Shown here: positions 10,835 to 22,553 of the stretch, one piece after another | Numbering within the stretch: position 1 is the first letter of the stretch | How the letters are laid out: each line of letters starts with the position of its first letter | Source: Stachybotrys elegans | Lineage: Eukaryota > Ascomycota > Sordariomycetes > Hypocreales > Stachybotryaceae | Direction of reading: 5' to 3' | Assembly (NCBI GenBank): GCA_020746835.1 | Contig: JAGPNK010000003.1 | Coordinates: 682,001 to 746,000, forward strand | Length of the DNA stretch: 64,000 bases | Translations under genes and position numbers: made by a program | Notes under the pieces: generated by a model | The model's database searches: none | Told to the model about the DNA's origin: nothing | The model's input: only the letters and a program-made list of their open reading frames with translations

Positions 10835-11422
10835 ACGGACGACATGGACAACCTCGCGTGCACCGATCCGATCTCTCCTCGATTATACCATGAAAGCTGG
10901 AACTAGCTGCTCTCCGACGATACTCCCTCCCAGTGTGCCGCCCGCCCCCCCCTGACCAGGAAAGCGACGACGACCAGTGTTGTATGGAGTGACATATTCG
11001 ACGAGGCGTTACGGGATGTTATTTTTGCAAATCATATTTTACGGCGCTGCAGGAGCATGGCGATGCTGTCCTCCTTGTAGCTGAAACCCTTGGACCTGAT
11101 GTCCGAAATATCTATATCGAACCACTCAAGGATGACCGCAAGACGCATGAATGCGCGCACTATATGGATTTAAGTATTTGGTAGAAGCAAATTTGAGCAA
11201 TATGATCAACAACACAATTCAATCGATGCTGCTGCTAAGACCTTGCGGTATGGGAAGTTCCACTCGATTTGTTCCCGAACCCACGGGCATGGGGGAGGCT
11301 GATTGCAGCGAAACAATTATCGTGATACAATATCATCAGGATTAAACCAACTATTCAAGACGGGTATGAATACATCAGCACAAACGCTATTACATCGACC
11401 ACATGTTTCGTCCAACACTTGG
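10835..11422. other. Intergenic region (3' flanks of convergent genes)
   Basis: About 590 bp between convergent stop codons. It is moderately AT-rich with no gene or repeat recognised; it probably holds both 3' UTRs. Confidence 0.6.
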
Positions 11423-13342
11423 TTAACTCCCGGCGAGAAACTCGGGCGGTACCTCATTCTCGCTGTCGCTTCTATCCACGGTTGGCCGTGAGGCGTCGGA
11501 GGGCTCAGAACTCAAGGAACTCCCCCGCCTGCGCTCCTCGTAGTGGGAGACTAGCAAGTCGGGTGGGACCTCGTTGTCGCTCTCGTCCTGCGCATGCCGA
11601 TCGTCTCCGGGCTTGCTACCCGGCTGAGATGTGGTTGGCGGCTGTAGCTCCTCGTCTCCTGCCCCGGCTGTCATGACTACATTTCGCAGCATGGATCGCG
11701 CTTCTTGAAAGGCCTCGAGCTCTGCCCCAATAGCGCATATTAGGAGGTTCCAGTGCTTGCTCTCGGCCAGCTGCATATGCCTCTCCAGTTCTTCCACAAC
11801 TGTGTCCATCTGCCTGAGCTGATCCTGAATCATTTCCTCTGGAGAGGGCATCTTGTCCTTGCCCTTGGCAGATTCCGTTGCAGCGCCTCCATTCTTCATC
11901 TGCACACGGAGATTGGTCTCGAAGTTTGTCACCAGCTTGACCACCTCTTGCCACACGGCGCTGCCTTCTTCCAGCGCTTGTCTATCTTGGCCGATCTGTG
12001 ATTTTCTCCGTTCCAGGATCGATACTTCATCTTCCCACCATGATTTGGCCATGTCCAGAGTTCGGCGCTCCGGAATCAGCCGTAGGAAATCCATGCCTCC
12101 CAATGACCCATCATTTTGGGTGTCCTTACCCTGGGACAGCATCTCGGGGTCCAATGGTTGTATAGGCGGCCGTCTCAGCAATGCCGAAACCTCCGATTCT
12201 ACGTCCTTCAATGCGCCTCGGTAGCCACTGAGACCTGCCTCTCGCTTGTTCTTGACGTCGCTCATCTTTTCCTTCAGCCAGCGTCGCTGGTTGCGCATGC
12301 CCACGAGCTTCTCCTCCATCGCACGGATCTCCTCCGTGATGGATGCGTACTTTGAATCCAACTCGCGGAGCTCCCGCCCGAGTGGCTCTTCCTCATCATC
12401 TTGGAGAATGTGAAGCTCATTATCAATCCGGTCTTTTCTGCTACTGAGCCGACTGATGTGGACCAAGGCTTTCTTGCGCTGGGCAAGGGCCGCATCTACA
12501 TGAGCGTCTTCCTCCTGCTTGAGCTCCGCCAGAGCATCCAGCGAGTCCTTGAGACCAGCACGCGCTGAACGCAAGCCCATAGGCCTATTCTTGGCCGGCT
12601 GACGCACGGGTATAACGTTGCCCTCGGCGGTAGATCGTGTGGGAACGTACAGAGAGTTGAGCATGCGCGACTTGGATGTGGCTGTTGAGTAGAATGTACC
12701 GGTCGGTGTACTACTTCCGGCGTCGCTGTGGCCATCTACCTCGCTGTCAAGGTCGGAGCCCGGCATTTGGCTGCCAGCGACGAGTCCAGTTGCTTGGAGG
12801 TCGAGCAGCTGCTGAACCTCCTGCTCCAAAGCCCTCTCCTGACGCCTCAAGCCTCGCCATATTGAGTCGGAGCTGCGGGCTGGTATCTCGTCGCGGCGAT
12901 CAAATACATCTCCTCCGATGCGAACGAGGCCAGCTCGGCTCCCCGAAGACGCGCGGTCCTGGGGGCTGTTCCCTTGATGGTACGGACTCGACGATTTCGA
13001 TGGCCTGCTCATGACCATCGACTTGCTGATGGGAGGCGGAGGGCCGGCGAACATAGGCTTCGACTTCATCTTGTGTGAGGGCAGCTTGGAAGAGGAGCCG
13101 GCAGAGCTGATGCCATCGTTCCACGATGCTGGGGATTGCTGACGGGGTGTGGCAGTCGCGTTCGCTTTCCTGAGGCGAGCGCGCGGCTCATGCTCTTCCA
13201 GTAATGCATCCTCAGGTCGAGGGTCAAGTTCGTCAAGCGGATATTCGTTGTCGGACGGTCCCGAGGACGGGCGGAAGGGCAGCATGTGGAGGGAGGCTCG
13301 AGGGCTCCCAAGGCGGTCGAGAAGCGATACGGGCGATGCCAT
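11423..13342 (-). CDS. Coiled-coil protein, probable autophagy-related Atg28 homologue
   Basis: Single-exon gene of 639 residues. Residues 1-230 are disordered, rich in Ser, Pro, Arg and acidic residues. From about 250 to 400 and 430 to 560 there are long charged heptad-like helices (ALAELKQEEDAHVDAALAQ, ELRELDSKYASITEEIRAM, EEMIQDQLRQMDTVVEELER). The tail is acidic and contains two copies of a xSENEVPPxxL motif (SDNEVPPDLL and SENEVPPEFL). The overall layout matches the filamentous-fungal proteins called Atg28, which help form autophagosomes in selective autophagy, but coiled coils are weak evidence, so I leave the symbol empty. The gene is divergent from the WD40 gene at 14.4 kb. No intron is needed. 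Confidence 0.6.
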   Translation of the reverse strand: MASPVSLLDRLGSPRASLHMLPFRPSSGPSDNEYPLDELDPRPEDALLEEHEPRARLRKANATATPRQQSPASWNDGISSAGSSSKLPSHKMKSKPMFAGPPPPISKSMVMSRPSKSSSPYHQGNSPQDRASSGSRAGLVRIGGDVFDRRDEIPARSSDSIWRGLRRQERALEQEVQQLLDLQATGLVAGSQMPGSDLDSEVDGHSDAGSSTPTGTFYSTATSKSRMLNSLYVPTRSTAEGNVIPVRQPAKNRPMGLRSARAGLKDSLDALAELKQEEDAHVDAALAQRKKALVHISRLSSRKDRIDNELHILQDDEEEPLGRELRELDSKYASITEEIRAMEEKLVGMRNQRRWLKEKMSDVKNKREAGLSGYRGALKDVESEVSALLRRPPIQPLDPEMLSQGKDTQNDGSLGGMDFLRLIPERRTLDMAKSWWEDEVSILERRKSQIGQDRQALEEGSAVWQEVVKLVTNFETNLRVQMKNGGAATESAKGKDKMPSPEEMIQDQLRQMDTVVEELERHMQLAESKHWNLLICAIGAELEAFQEARSMLRNVVMTAGAGDEELQPPTTSQPGSKPGDDRHAQDESDNEVPPDLLVSHYEERRRGSSLSSEPSDASRPTVDRSDSENEVPPEFLAGS

Positions 13343-14436
13343 GGCGCAATGGACAAGTTGGTCTGGGCGTGGAAGCGGTTACATTACAATATCCTACTAC
13401 CTATTATGTAGATCGGAGGCTGAAGTGAGGACGGGCAGGCAGATGGATGAGGTAGGACGAGGATGGGCTGCTCACGAGGACAGTCGAAGATTGGCATGTG
13501 CTTCTAGAGCAGGCAGATTTAGTAGCTGGGACGGAAAGATAATGGAGGTGTATAGTGACGCCATAGGCGGCCTGCAAACGGTGTGGGACAAAGTACCCAG
13601 TACAGAGTACAGAGTACAGAGTAGGTACACCGTACACCAGGCCAGGTGAGCAAAGCTAGCAGCAACATGATTGGACGGCGAAATCTAGGTACCATGACCA
13701 TGTGCAGTTTGGCACGATGGAGTTGTTGATAGACGAAGTGCAACATAAATTCATGGCCTTGACTGAAGGCCCAATTCCGCCCAACCCCACAAAAGCACGC
13801 GCACTCTCTTTCATGCTCTGCGTGTGACTGCATCCTGCTCTCCACGGCAATGATACAGATTAGTAGGGAGTCCTAACACTGGCGTGACTGGGTCGCCAAG
13901 CTGCTAAGGCTGTGGACCAGGGTTCGGCAGCTGTGGCATAGAGCGCAGAGGCCAAACCTCAAATTATGAGCCTGGAATACGAAAAACCTGCCACGCAAGC
14001 GCAAACAAGCCCGCGCGTGCAATCCCCGGTCTGTTCATGACTAGATATACATAGATATACATATGCACTGGCATCTGCCGACCGAGACCCTTTGTAACTT
14101 GTCCGCTGCATCTGCACGCCATCCTGCGCCCTGCCGCTTTCTTTTCCCCATCTCTCCATCTCTCCATCGCTCACTCTCCTCTGTCTTGGCGCAACGGCTG
14201 GTGGTTTGACAGGCACTGGCTGAGAGAAGTCGGGTGGCATTGGCGACCCCCAGTCTCCAAACCCCTCCCCCTCCATACCCTCACCTCTACCGACAGGCAC
14301 GACATCCATATTACCTCACATCGTACAGTGCTCTCTGGCCCAACTTATCATTATCTGCCACTACGGGCTGCAATCATCGTGCATCGGCTCCCTGTGGCTG
14401 CTTCCAGGAACGGCCCAGCCCACTACTTTTGCACCC
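13343..14436. other. Divergent intergenic region
   Basis: Shared upstream region of the Atg28-like and WD40 genes. It contains three near-tandem GTACAGA words at about 13597-13620. No gene or RNA is recognised. Confidence 0.6.
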
Positions 14437-16583
14437 ATGAGCCAATCACAGCCGCCGCCCGCCATGTCGCGGCAGCACCAGCACCAGCACCAGCACCAGC
14501 ACTACGAAGCCCAGGACGAGCTGCACATGTCTGGCATGAGCCCGCTGTCGAGTCAGCAGCAGCACCCGCAGATGTCGCCGCGCGACTTTGCGCCTCATCT
14601 CGCTGCCGACCTCGACCAGCCTTCCTCGTCCTCTGCTTCTGCTTCTGCTTCTGCTGCTGCCCAGCCTCAGCGCCCATCTTTTCAGCCCACCGGCAACAGC
14701 TCTGTGCCCAACGTGCTCCAGCCCGGTGGTCTCTCCGCACGCCCTCCCGTCATGTCGGCCAATACGGCGCCCAACCTGCCCACGATACAAGGCCCATCCA
14801 TGCCCCAGGCACCTGGGTCCCACCACCAACTCCAACAACACCACCACCACCACAACCAGCCTTCGTCGCAGCATCAACAGACTCTCCTCCCCCAACACCC
14901 CCAGTCTCCTCCCTCCCTCCAGCCGCAATCGCCTCAGCAGCAGCACCAGCAGCAGCACCAGCTCTCTGCCCAGGGCTACCAGACGCCCTCGAGGCCATCG
15001 CTAGCCATGTCTCACTCATACTCGCGCTCCAGCCCCGCTGCCGGCTACGATGCTCCCTCCTCGAGCTACCATGCCTACACGCCTACTACGCCCGGTGGCT
15101 CTTCCTCTCAGTACATGTCGCCCTCCGATCCTCCCAAGTACAATGCTCCCGGCTCCCAGCGCAACATCTCCAGCACTCCACTCGGCCTAGCCGACATCCG
15201 CCCTCGCGCCGACTCGAGCATGTCCGACGCTGGCTACGATCCCAACAACACCCAGCCCGGCACCAGCAACTACATGGCCCCCTGGGCCCTCTACGCGTTT
15301 GACTGGTGCAAGTGGCAACCTCAGGGTAATAGCGCCGGCAAGCTCGCTGTCGGCAGCTACCTCGAGGATGGCCACAATTTCGTATGTGCCTTTCTTCTTG
15401 ACCACCGTACCTGGCCTTGTTGCCGCTGACATATTTCGCCTTGGTAGATCCAAATCCTAGAGAGCCAGGTCGTATCTACGCCCCCAGAGGTCTACACTCC
15501 CGGCACGTCCAAGTACAGTCTCGAGTTCACCAAGGTTGCCGAAGCCACCCACTCGTACCCCGTCACTCGTCTGCTGTGGGAGCCACCCTCGTCCCAGAAG
15601 CAGTCCACCGACTTGCTTGCCACTTCCGGCGATCATTTGCGTCTGTGGTCGCTCCCTTCGGAGACGCCGGCCAATCCCGGCAACACCATCACTCGCTCGA
15701 CTCGCGACAGCTCCGTTACCAAGCTGACCCCCTTGGCTCTCTTGTCCAACTCCAAGACACCCGACCACACGGCCCCCCTGACGTCGCTGGACTGGAACAC
15801 CGTGTCCCCAAGCTTGATCATTACCTCTAGCATCGATACGACATGCACAATCTGGGACATTCCTTCGTTGACGGCCAAGACTCAGCTCATTGCCCACGAT
15901 AAGGAGGTCTATGATGTTCGATTCTGCGCCAAGAGCGTGGATGTATTTGTCAGCTGCGGTCAAGACGGTAGCGTTCGCATGTTTGATCTGCGAAGCCTCG
16001 AGCATTCTACTATCATCTACGAGCCCACAGGCAAGGAGGAGCGAGGTTTGTCCAGAACGCCTAGTATGACCTCGATCCCCAAACGCTGACAATACGAATA
16101 GATGCCTCTGGAGAACGCACCAGTCCTACTCTTGCCCAACAGACCATGTCCAACCCACCCCCTCTGCTGCGCCTGGCGACATCCCCTCATGATACCCATC
16201 TCCTAGCCACCTTCGCCCAGGACTCTAATACCATCCGCATTCTCGATGTGCGCCAACCTGGCCAGGCTTTGCTCGAGCTGCGCGGGCACACCGGCCCCGT
16301 GAACTGCCTGGAATGGTCGCCACACCGTCGTGGCATGCTTGCTTCTGGCGCCGACGATTGCCAGGTCCTCCTGTGGGATCTGCTCAGCTCCAACTCTACC
16401 GCCGCTACGCCCTCGATCAACGGCGCGCCGCAGACCGATAACCAGCGATCCCCAGTAGCCAGCTGGGAATGCGACTACGAGGTTGGCAACCTGGGCTGGG
16501 TGCCTCACCTCCAGAGCAGTGATTATGGCGAGTGGCTCGGCGTGAGTGCCGGGCGTGGTGTCTGGGGCACGCGTGTGGGCTAG
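14437..16583 (+). CDS. WD40 protein of the DCAF7/WDR68 (AN11/TTG1) family with Gln/His-rich N-terminus
   Basis: Exons 14437-15381, 15448-16045 and 16102-16583 give 674 residues. The C-terminal 400 residues are unmistakable: YMAPWALYAFDWCKW, LLATSGDHLRLW, APLTSLDWNTVSPSLIITSSIDTTCTIWD (split here by description only), KTQLIAHDKEVYDVRF, GSVRMFDLRSLEHSTIIYE, and the last blade LEWSPHRRGMLASGADDCQVLLWD. Plant and animal members scaffold kinases (DYRK, HIPK) and cullin-4 ligases; the fungal role is little known. The first 270 residues are unusual: a His-Gln dipeptide repeat (residues 13-22), Ser-Ala repeats, a run of five His and several Gln-rich blocks. Animal orthologues are only about 340 residues. 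The second intron uses a weaker GTTTGT donor but has a good GCTGAC branch site and closes the frame. Confidence 0.93.
14473..14502 (+). repeat. CAGCAC hexanucleotide repeat coding (Gln-His)n
   Basis: Tandem CAGCAC units near the 5' end of the WD40 gene encode alternating Gln and His. Nearby (14650-14660) CTTCTG/GCTTCT repeats encode Ser-Ala, and 14820-14960 has further CAC/CAG blocks. Such coding microsatellites often vary in length between strains. Confidence 0.8.
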
Positions 16584-17538
16584 GGGAGGTACAAGGTGGG
16601 TAGAAGAGAGTATATGGCCATGGATACGTATGTGGAGGAGGTGCACTCGTCTTGTTCCGCTTCATCCTGCACCGGGTTTCTCGGGGGTATGCGGAGCCGA
16701 GTGCTGAATGCATTGTGTAAAGCCTGGAGTTATTGGTTTGGGCATCGAAGGGTCTGGAGGTCTGGAGCATGGCCGGGCCCTCGCACAGAACGCTGCTTCA
16801 ACCGGTTGGCGAGGATAAAAGTATGAGTATCCCAACATCAGTCCGGATACAGCGAAATGTCAATGATGCTTGTTTACAAAGAAATACACATGGGAGGTAG
16901 TTTGAACATTTGTCGAGTCGTTATAATGGTCGTCAAGTTCGACCAGCGAACAAGCTAAATTTACACCCTGCGCTGAACATCAATGCGTTCGAGAAGAAGA
17001 TGTGAATAGCCTCCTCAAGAGAATAAGCACTTGTGTGTCTATTCCTGACATTTATCATCATTGACTGAAGGACATGGTTACTTGCCAAATTCTCAAATCA
17101 CGCCCAATGTGATGATGAAAAGAGCGAACAGTCTGGTGGGCCCCGATCACGCCCAATACGATGAGATGTAATACAGTTTGTTCGGGCCAAAAAAGAATCA
17201 GAGCAGGCTCAATGCTTAGAACTACGTGGTTTAAGTCATTTCCCCCAAATATACCTACTCTTCCCAGATCCTACCTGTTCTTGTGGTATGGAGGCAACAA
17301 ATCTTAGTGCACAATATTATGCATTAGTACCACCAGGCAGGGATGGGTACAGTGGAGCACTAATGCAGGCCACCGATCCGGCCTTTAGCCGACGGGCCAG
17401 AGCTCTACAACCTTACTTTAACATTTGGAGGCTTGATTCGCGACCTGATGTTTATTCCTTTCCTTTATTCTTTTCACACCACCGCCATTCACAACGAATC
17501 TACATCTTTGAAGCCTCGGGCTCTCTGCATCCACCGCG
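16584..17538. other. Intergenic region upstream of SPT5
   Basis: Holds the 3' flank of the WD40 gene and the SPT5 promoter. The frame 17288-17881 begins upstream of the SPT5 ATG but runs in a different frame over SPT5 exon 1 and is rejected. No repeat seen. Confidence 0.6.
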
Positions 17539-20500
17539 ATGGCTTCTAGGGATGATCGATTCGATGACTCCGAGTCAGAGGATGACTTCAACCCTGCACC
17601 CGCAGACCTTTCTGACGACGAGCCTGCCGACGGCGAGCGGCATTCCAGAAATCAATCGCACCGACGCAGCGACGACGTTGAAGATGATGAGTCAGACCAT
17701 GCCCCGAGGCGAAAATCGCGACCTGTCGATGATGACGATGAAGACGAGGGCGATCAGCGGGCGCGTCGGAGAGACGACGAAGAGGATGAGGAGGAGGAGA
17801 ATGACGAGCCTGCTCGTGATGACGACGAAGACGATGAAGACGATGAAGATGACGAGGATGAGGACGACGTGCAACAGGTGAGGACACGAATCGCCCAGCC
17901 TTTTACCCCTTCCAAGCTTGCTCACAGGACCCAAGAACCATCGCAGGAAACGTCGTCGCGACAAACGTAATGTCTTCCTCGATATCGAAGCCGAGGTAGA
18001 GGAATCGGACGAAGGCGATGATGATGAGAAGGACGGTGAAGAAATCGGGGACTTCATCGACAACGCCCACCCCGACGACTTGGTCGAGACGGGCCGTATG
18101 GATGACCGCAGACACCGCGAGCTCGATCGACGTCGCGAAATGGAGTCCAGCATGGACGCGGAGAAGCAGGCAGAAATCCTGCGACAGCGATATGGCAACA
18201 GGCGCGCTGGCCGAGGCATGGGTGGCTCAGCCGTTATCCCCAAGCGTCTGCTGCTTCCCAGCGTCAACGACCCTGGAATCTGGGCAGTACGATGCAAGGA
18301 AGGCAAGGAGCGCGAGGTCATTTTCTCCATTCTCAAGCGTGTCGAGGAGCGCATGGGCACCAAGGATGAGACTGGCATCATCAGCGCTTTTGAGCGTGGT
18401 GGCCCCAACTCCGTCATGAAGGGTCTCATCTACATCGAAGCGAACCGTCAGACCGACATTCTCCTTGCCCTCGATGGCCTGCTCAACGTGTACCCGCGAA
18501 CGAAGCTTCTTCTCATCGAGCCCAACCAAAGAAAGGAGCTTCTACGTGTCACCAAAACACCTGCACTGGAGCCGGGTGCCTGGGTGCGACTCCGCCGTCC
18601 CGCCAAGCACAGCGGTGATCTTGCTCAGGTGCTTGATGTGACCGAGAACGGACTGGAGGCAAGAGTTCGCTTCATCCCCCGTCTTGACTATGGCATACGA
18701 GACGATACCCTGGCCTCCACAACTGCAGATGGCAAGCGGAAGCGACCTTTCGGCAACGTGGGGCCCCGACCGCCCCAGAGGCTTTTCAGCGAGGTCGAAG
18801 CCAGGAAACGGCAGCCCAGGAATCTCGTTGGAAACCCTACGAGTAATACTTGGACGTTCAACGGCGATGATTTTGAGCAAGGCTTCCAGGTCAAGGATGT
18901 TAAAATCCAGCAGCTGATTGTGACGGATGTCAACCCTTCTCTCGAAGAGGTCACTCGGTTTGCTTCGGGCGCAGAAGATGGCACGGAAAACCTGGACTTG
19001 AAGGCACTGGCCGCCAGTCTGAAGGACAGCAACACGCTCGTGGCATATGTTCCGGGCGATGTCATCGAGGTCTATTCCGGTGAGCAGGCTGGCGTTGTTG
19101 GACGCGCGACCAATGTCCAAGGTGACATTGTTACAATGATTGTTACCGAGGGCGATCTCAAGGGTCAGACCATCGAGGTTCCGACCAAGGGCCTGCGCAA
19201 GCGCTTCCGTATCGGTGACCACGTCAAGGTCATTGGTGGCAGCAAGTTCCGAGATGAGGTGGGCACAGTGGTCAAAATCTCTGAAGACCGCGTCACCATC
19301 TTGACGGATCAGACTCACACCGAGGTGACGGTCTTCAGCAAGGATCTGCGCGAAGCAAGCGACATTGGTGGGCAAGGTTCCCTTGGCCAGTACTCCCTGC
19401 AGGATCTCGTCCAGCTCGACGCCACCACCGTCGGCTGCATCGTTAAGGTCGATCGTGAATCGCTGGCAGTGCTGGACCAGTTTGGCGACATTCGGCAGGT
19501 CATGCCCTCTCAAATCTCCAACAAGATTCCGAAGAGGAAGCAGGCTGTTGCTGCTGATCGTACGGGATCCGAAATCCGCACTGACGACGTGGTCAAGGAG
19601 TACACCGGGCTGCTACGCCAAGGAAAGATTATCCACATTCACCGATCTTACCTCTTCTTGCACACCAATGACAGCAACGAAAACGCCGGTGTGTTCGTCA
19701 CCAAGGCCAACATGGTCAACACTATTGCGGCCAAGGGCGGACGAGTCACGGCAAGCTCTTCTGGCCCCGACCTGAATGCCATGAACCCGGCGCTCAAGAT
19801 CCACAAGAACGGGTCGGAGAATAAGCCAGTGCAGCCAGCCAAGACATTCGGTCGCGACCGGGCCATTAACCAGACGGTCATCATCAAGAAGGGCTCGTAC
19901 AAGGGACTGCTGGGAATTGTCAAAGATACGACAGATACCCACGCCCGTGTGGAGCTGCACACCAAGGGTAAAACCATCACGGTGGCCAAGGACTGCCTTA
20001 ACTTCAAGGACAAGACAACTGGTGCCACGATTGACATTAACGGGAGAGGTCGTGGTGCACCCGGAGGTCCCAACCGCTCTGGGGATAGGGCACCGGGCTG
20101 GCAGCAATCCCGAACGCCCATGGGCGCCAGCGGCTCCGACCGTGTCCCAGCCTGGGGTTCTCACAGTAAGTTCCACTCACCAATCACATGGATCCTCGTT
20201 CCGTTACTAACTTGTACCAGCTCCTGCCCATGCTGGTGGGCGAACGCCTGCTTGGAAGGCTCAAGATACCGGGTCCAGGACTCCCGCATGGGCAGATGGT
20301 TCTCGTACTGTCAACCCCTACGACGGTAGCCGAACTGCCTACGGCTCTGGATCGCGTACGCCTGCATGGCAATCTGGAGCCAAGACTCCAGCCTACGGCG
20401 ATGCGTTTGGAGCTGGCTCCCGTACACCGGCCTACGGCGGCGGCAGTGGTGGCGATAGCTGGGCAGCAGGAGGCAAGACTCCAGCCTGGGGTGCAGCCCC

Positions 20501-20843
20501 CACTGCACCGACGCCTGGTGCAAGTGGCGGCGGCGACTGGGGCTACACGCCTGGTGCCAGCGCATTGGACGCGCCCACGCCTGCAGGCGGCGAGATGAGC
20601 GCCCCTACCCCTGGAGCTGCTTACTCGGCGCCATCGCCAGCAGTCGGTGCTCCCACTCCCGGTGGCTGGGGTGGAGGATGGGGAGCAGACTCAGCTCCGA
20701 CACCGGCTGCTGTTGCCCCGACCCCAGCAGCATCTGGGTTTGCCAGCTCAAGCTACTATGGTGGCGCGCCGACGCCTGCTGCCTATGGAGGAGCTCCGGA
20801 GACACCTGCTGCCAGCGGTCCGAGATACACGGACGATGACTGA
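17539..20843 (+). CDS. spt5: Transcription elongation factor Spt5 (DSIF large subunit)
   Basis: Nuclear factor that with Spt4 clamps RNA polymerase II and couples elongation to capping and chromatin. Exons are 17539-17877, 17936-20165 and 20221-20843 (1063 residues, typical for fungi). The order is right: a very acidic N-terminus (residues 1-113), a basic [10 protein letters not shown] patch, the NGN domain beginning near residue 225 ([17 protein letters not shown]), a series of KOW domains (for example [18 protein letters not shown] and [20 protein letters not shown]), and from about residue 857 a C-terminal repeat region of GSRTPAW / GAKTPAY / APTPGA units, the sites phosphorylated by CDK9-type kinases. 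Intron 2 is clear (GTAAGT ... ACTAAC ... CCAG). Intron 1 is less sure: the obvious CACAG acceptor at 17927 breaks the frame, whereas CCCAAG at 17935 keeps it. Confidence 0.95.
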
Positions 20844-21304
20844 GTCAGGCCGGAGATGCAGGGGAAGATGGAGATGGGGCTATAAAGCGAAACACAGCTG
20901 GGCGTTTATGGGCTGCATTTGGTTTAAATCACCTTCGTTATGTTTGTACAATAGTGGGCAGCAGATGTGTTGCCTAAGATTGCGGTCGCTCACCAAGGTC
21001 AATGCAGAGAAAAAAAGATAAAGTTTTAGCGTGTAATCTTGATATCTTTTTCGCATACGAATGTAAGCGTTTCTGGCTGTTGGTGATGCATGAAGTCTGA
21101 TATTACATGCGCAATGCATGATGGAGAGGGAACCTTGAAGGTGGAGCCTGTCTTTTTGTCGTGGGCGGTAAATCGCGGCCCATCCAACTACATATCCTAC
21201 CATCTGTCCATCGTTTGCACGCATTTACCGACCGTTCACGCAGCCAATTGACAACAATACACGCAGAAGCTTGCCTACCTCACCCAAGGAACCGACTCTT
21301 CGAC
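20844..21304. other. Short intergenic region
   Basis: 3' flank of SPT5 and promoter of the next gene. No feature recognised. Confidence 0.6.
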
Positions 21305-22222
21305 ATGATTGCCCCGCGCATGGTGGCGAGGTGCTGCCTCGCGCAACCTGGTCCTTGGCGACGGCTTTACGCGACGACGGCTGTACCTAAGCCTGCCGCG
21401 ACAACGGGCAAGGCGACTCCTACAGCGAAGAAGAGTGCCACGGGGACGAAGAAGACTACTGCGACTGCGGGTGCCTCTTCAACGACCACTGCGGGAGCTG
21501 CTACGAAAGCAACGAGCGCGGTCGGCGCTGCGACCAAGGCTGCGGCGACCTGGCCGAAGACCTCCACCACAACCAAATCTGCTCCTGCACCCAAGCCCGT
21601 CACATCCAAGACGAAGCCTACAGTCAAAGCTGTAGCAGCTGCCGCGAAACCACTCGCCTCGACAACAAAGTCCACGCCCGCCGCTGCGAAAGCGCCCGCG
21701 TCTCCAGCGTGGAAACCTTCGATGACGCCCAAGCCACCCACGCCCGCCCCGAAGCCTCTCCCCCTTCGAACAGCAAAGCCCGCTGCTGCAACCCCCACGA
21801 AGCCTACAAATATACCAGAGGAAGTGCTCCGAGCCGCCCAAGAGCGGGAGGAGGCGCTGCGTCTGGCGCGCCTCCGCCGGCAGGACCGCATCAAGACGCA
21901 AGAGGTCGAGCCCGAGTTCCAAAAGGACTACGATAGACGGTACAAGGAGGCGACGAGGCGGTGGATCATTCTCGTTGCGGGGATACCGATCGTTCTCGTG
22001 TTTGGGTATCGGATTGCGGAGTTTTGTGAGTGATTATCTCCTCCCCCTTCTCTCTTCTTCATTCGGCCTCGAAGTGGGAAGGATGGTTGTTGATCTTCTT
22101 TTGTGATACCTGGAGCTAACGTTTGACATATAGTTGTGAGAAATCCGCAGCATCTGCCTTGGAATAAGAGGAAGTTGCAGCTCGAGGAGGAGCGCAAACG
22201 GCTCGAGGGGGCGAATAATTGA
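21305..22222 (+). CDS. Putative mitochondrial inner-membrane protein with Ala/Thr/Lys/Pro-rich linker
   Basis: Exons 21305-22025 and 22134-22222 give 269 residues. The ATG at 21305 is preferred to one 144 nt upstream because it gives a clean mitochondrial presequence (MIAPRMVARCCLAQPGPWRRLYAT: basic, amphipathic, Arg near the cleavage site). Residues 25-185 are a low-complexity Ala/Thr/Lys/Pro linker like that of histone H1 or TonB-type spacers. Then comes a charged helix (EEVLRAAQEREEALRLARLRRQDRI), a single membrane span (WIILVAGIPIVLVFGYRIAEF) and a basic tail (PWNKRKLQLEEERKRLEG). The short second exon joins in frame as T|TT. I do not recognise the family; a tether or assembly factor would fit the layout, but that is inference. 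Confidence 0.7.
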
Positions 22223-22553
22223 GAGCAGGTGGTTTGTATGATGAGATGGTGATGCCCAGCCTGCTGCGATGGATGGGAACAATGTGTAGATGTGTATGAG
22301 CACGACTATAGTCTGTACTACTAATGCCATGGTGCACCTCCATACCTCATTGGAGGTTTGCTAATGCCTACTACTCTCCCAAACGCTGTCTGGAGTTATT
22401 GGGATGAGGCTGTCCTTCTCTATACCTTCAATACGAGCCTATCCACCCACTCGCCATGTCAACATAGACTCGTTTGATCTTCATAAGCATCCCGTCCAGT
22501 GGGACGGAGTTAGTGTTGGTTTCTGAGGAAGAGCTCTTGAAATTTACCCGTGC
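22223..22553. other. Short intergenic region
   Basis: Between convergent stop codons. A small inverted repeat (CACCTCCATAC / CATTGGAGGT) lies near 22334-22364; otherwise nothing recognised. Confidence 0.5.

Noticed and set aside
18542..19513. 323-residue frame on the minus strand
   Set aside because: Antisense shadow of SPT5 exon 2; no family resemblance.
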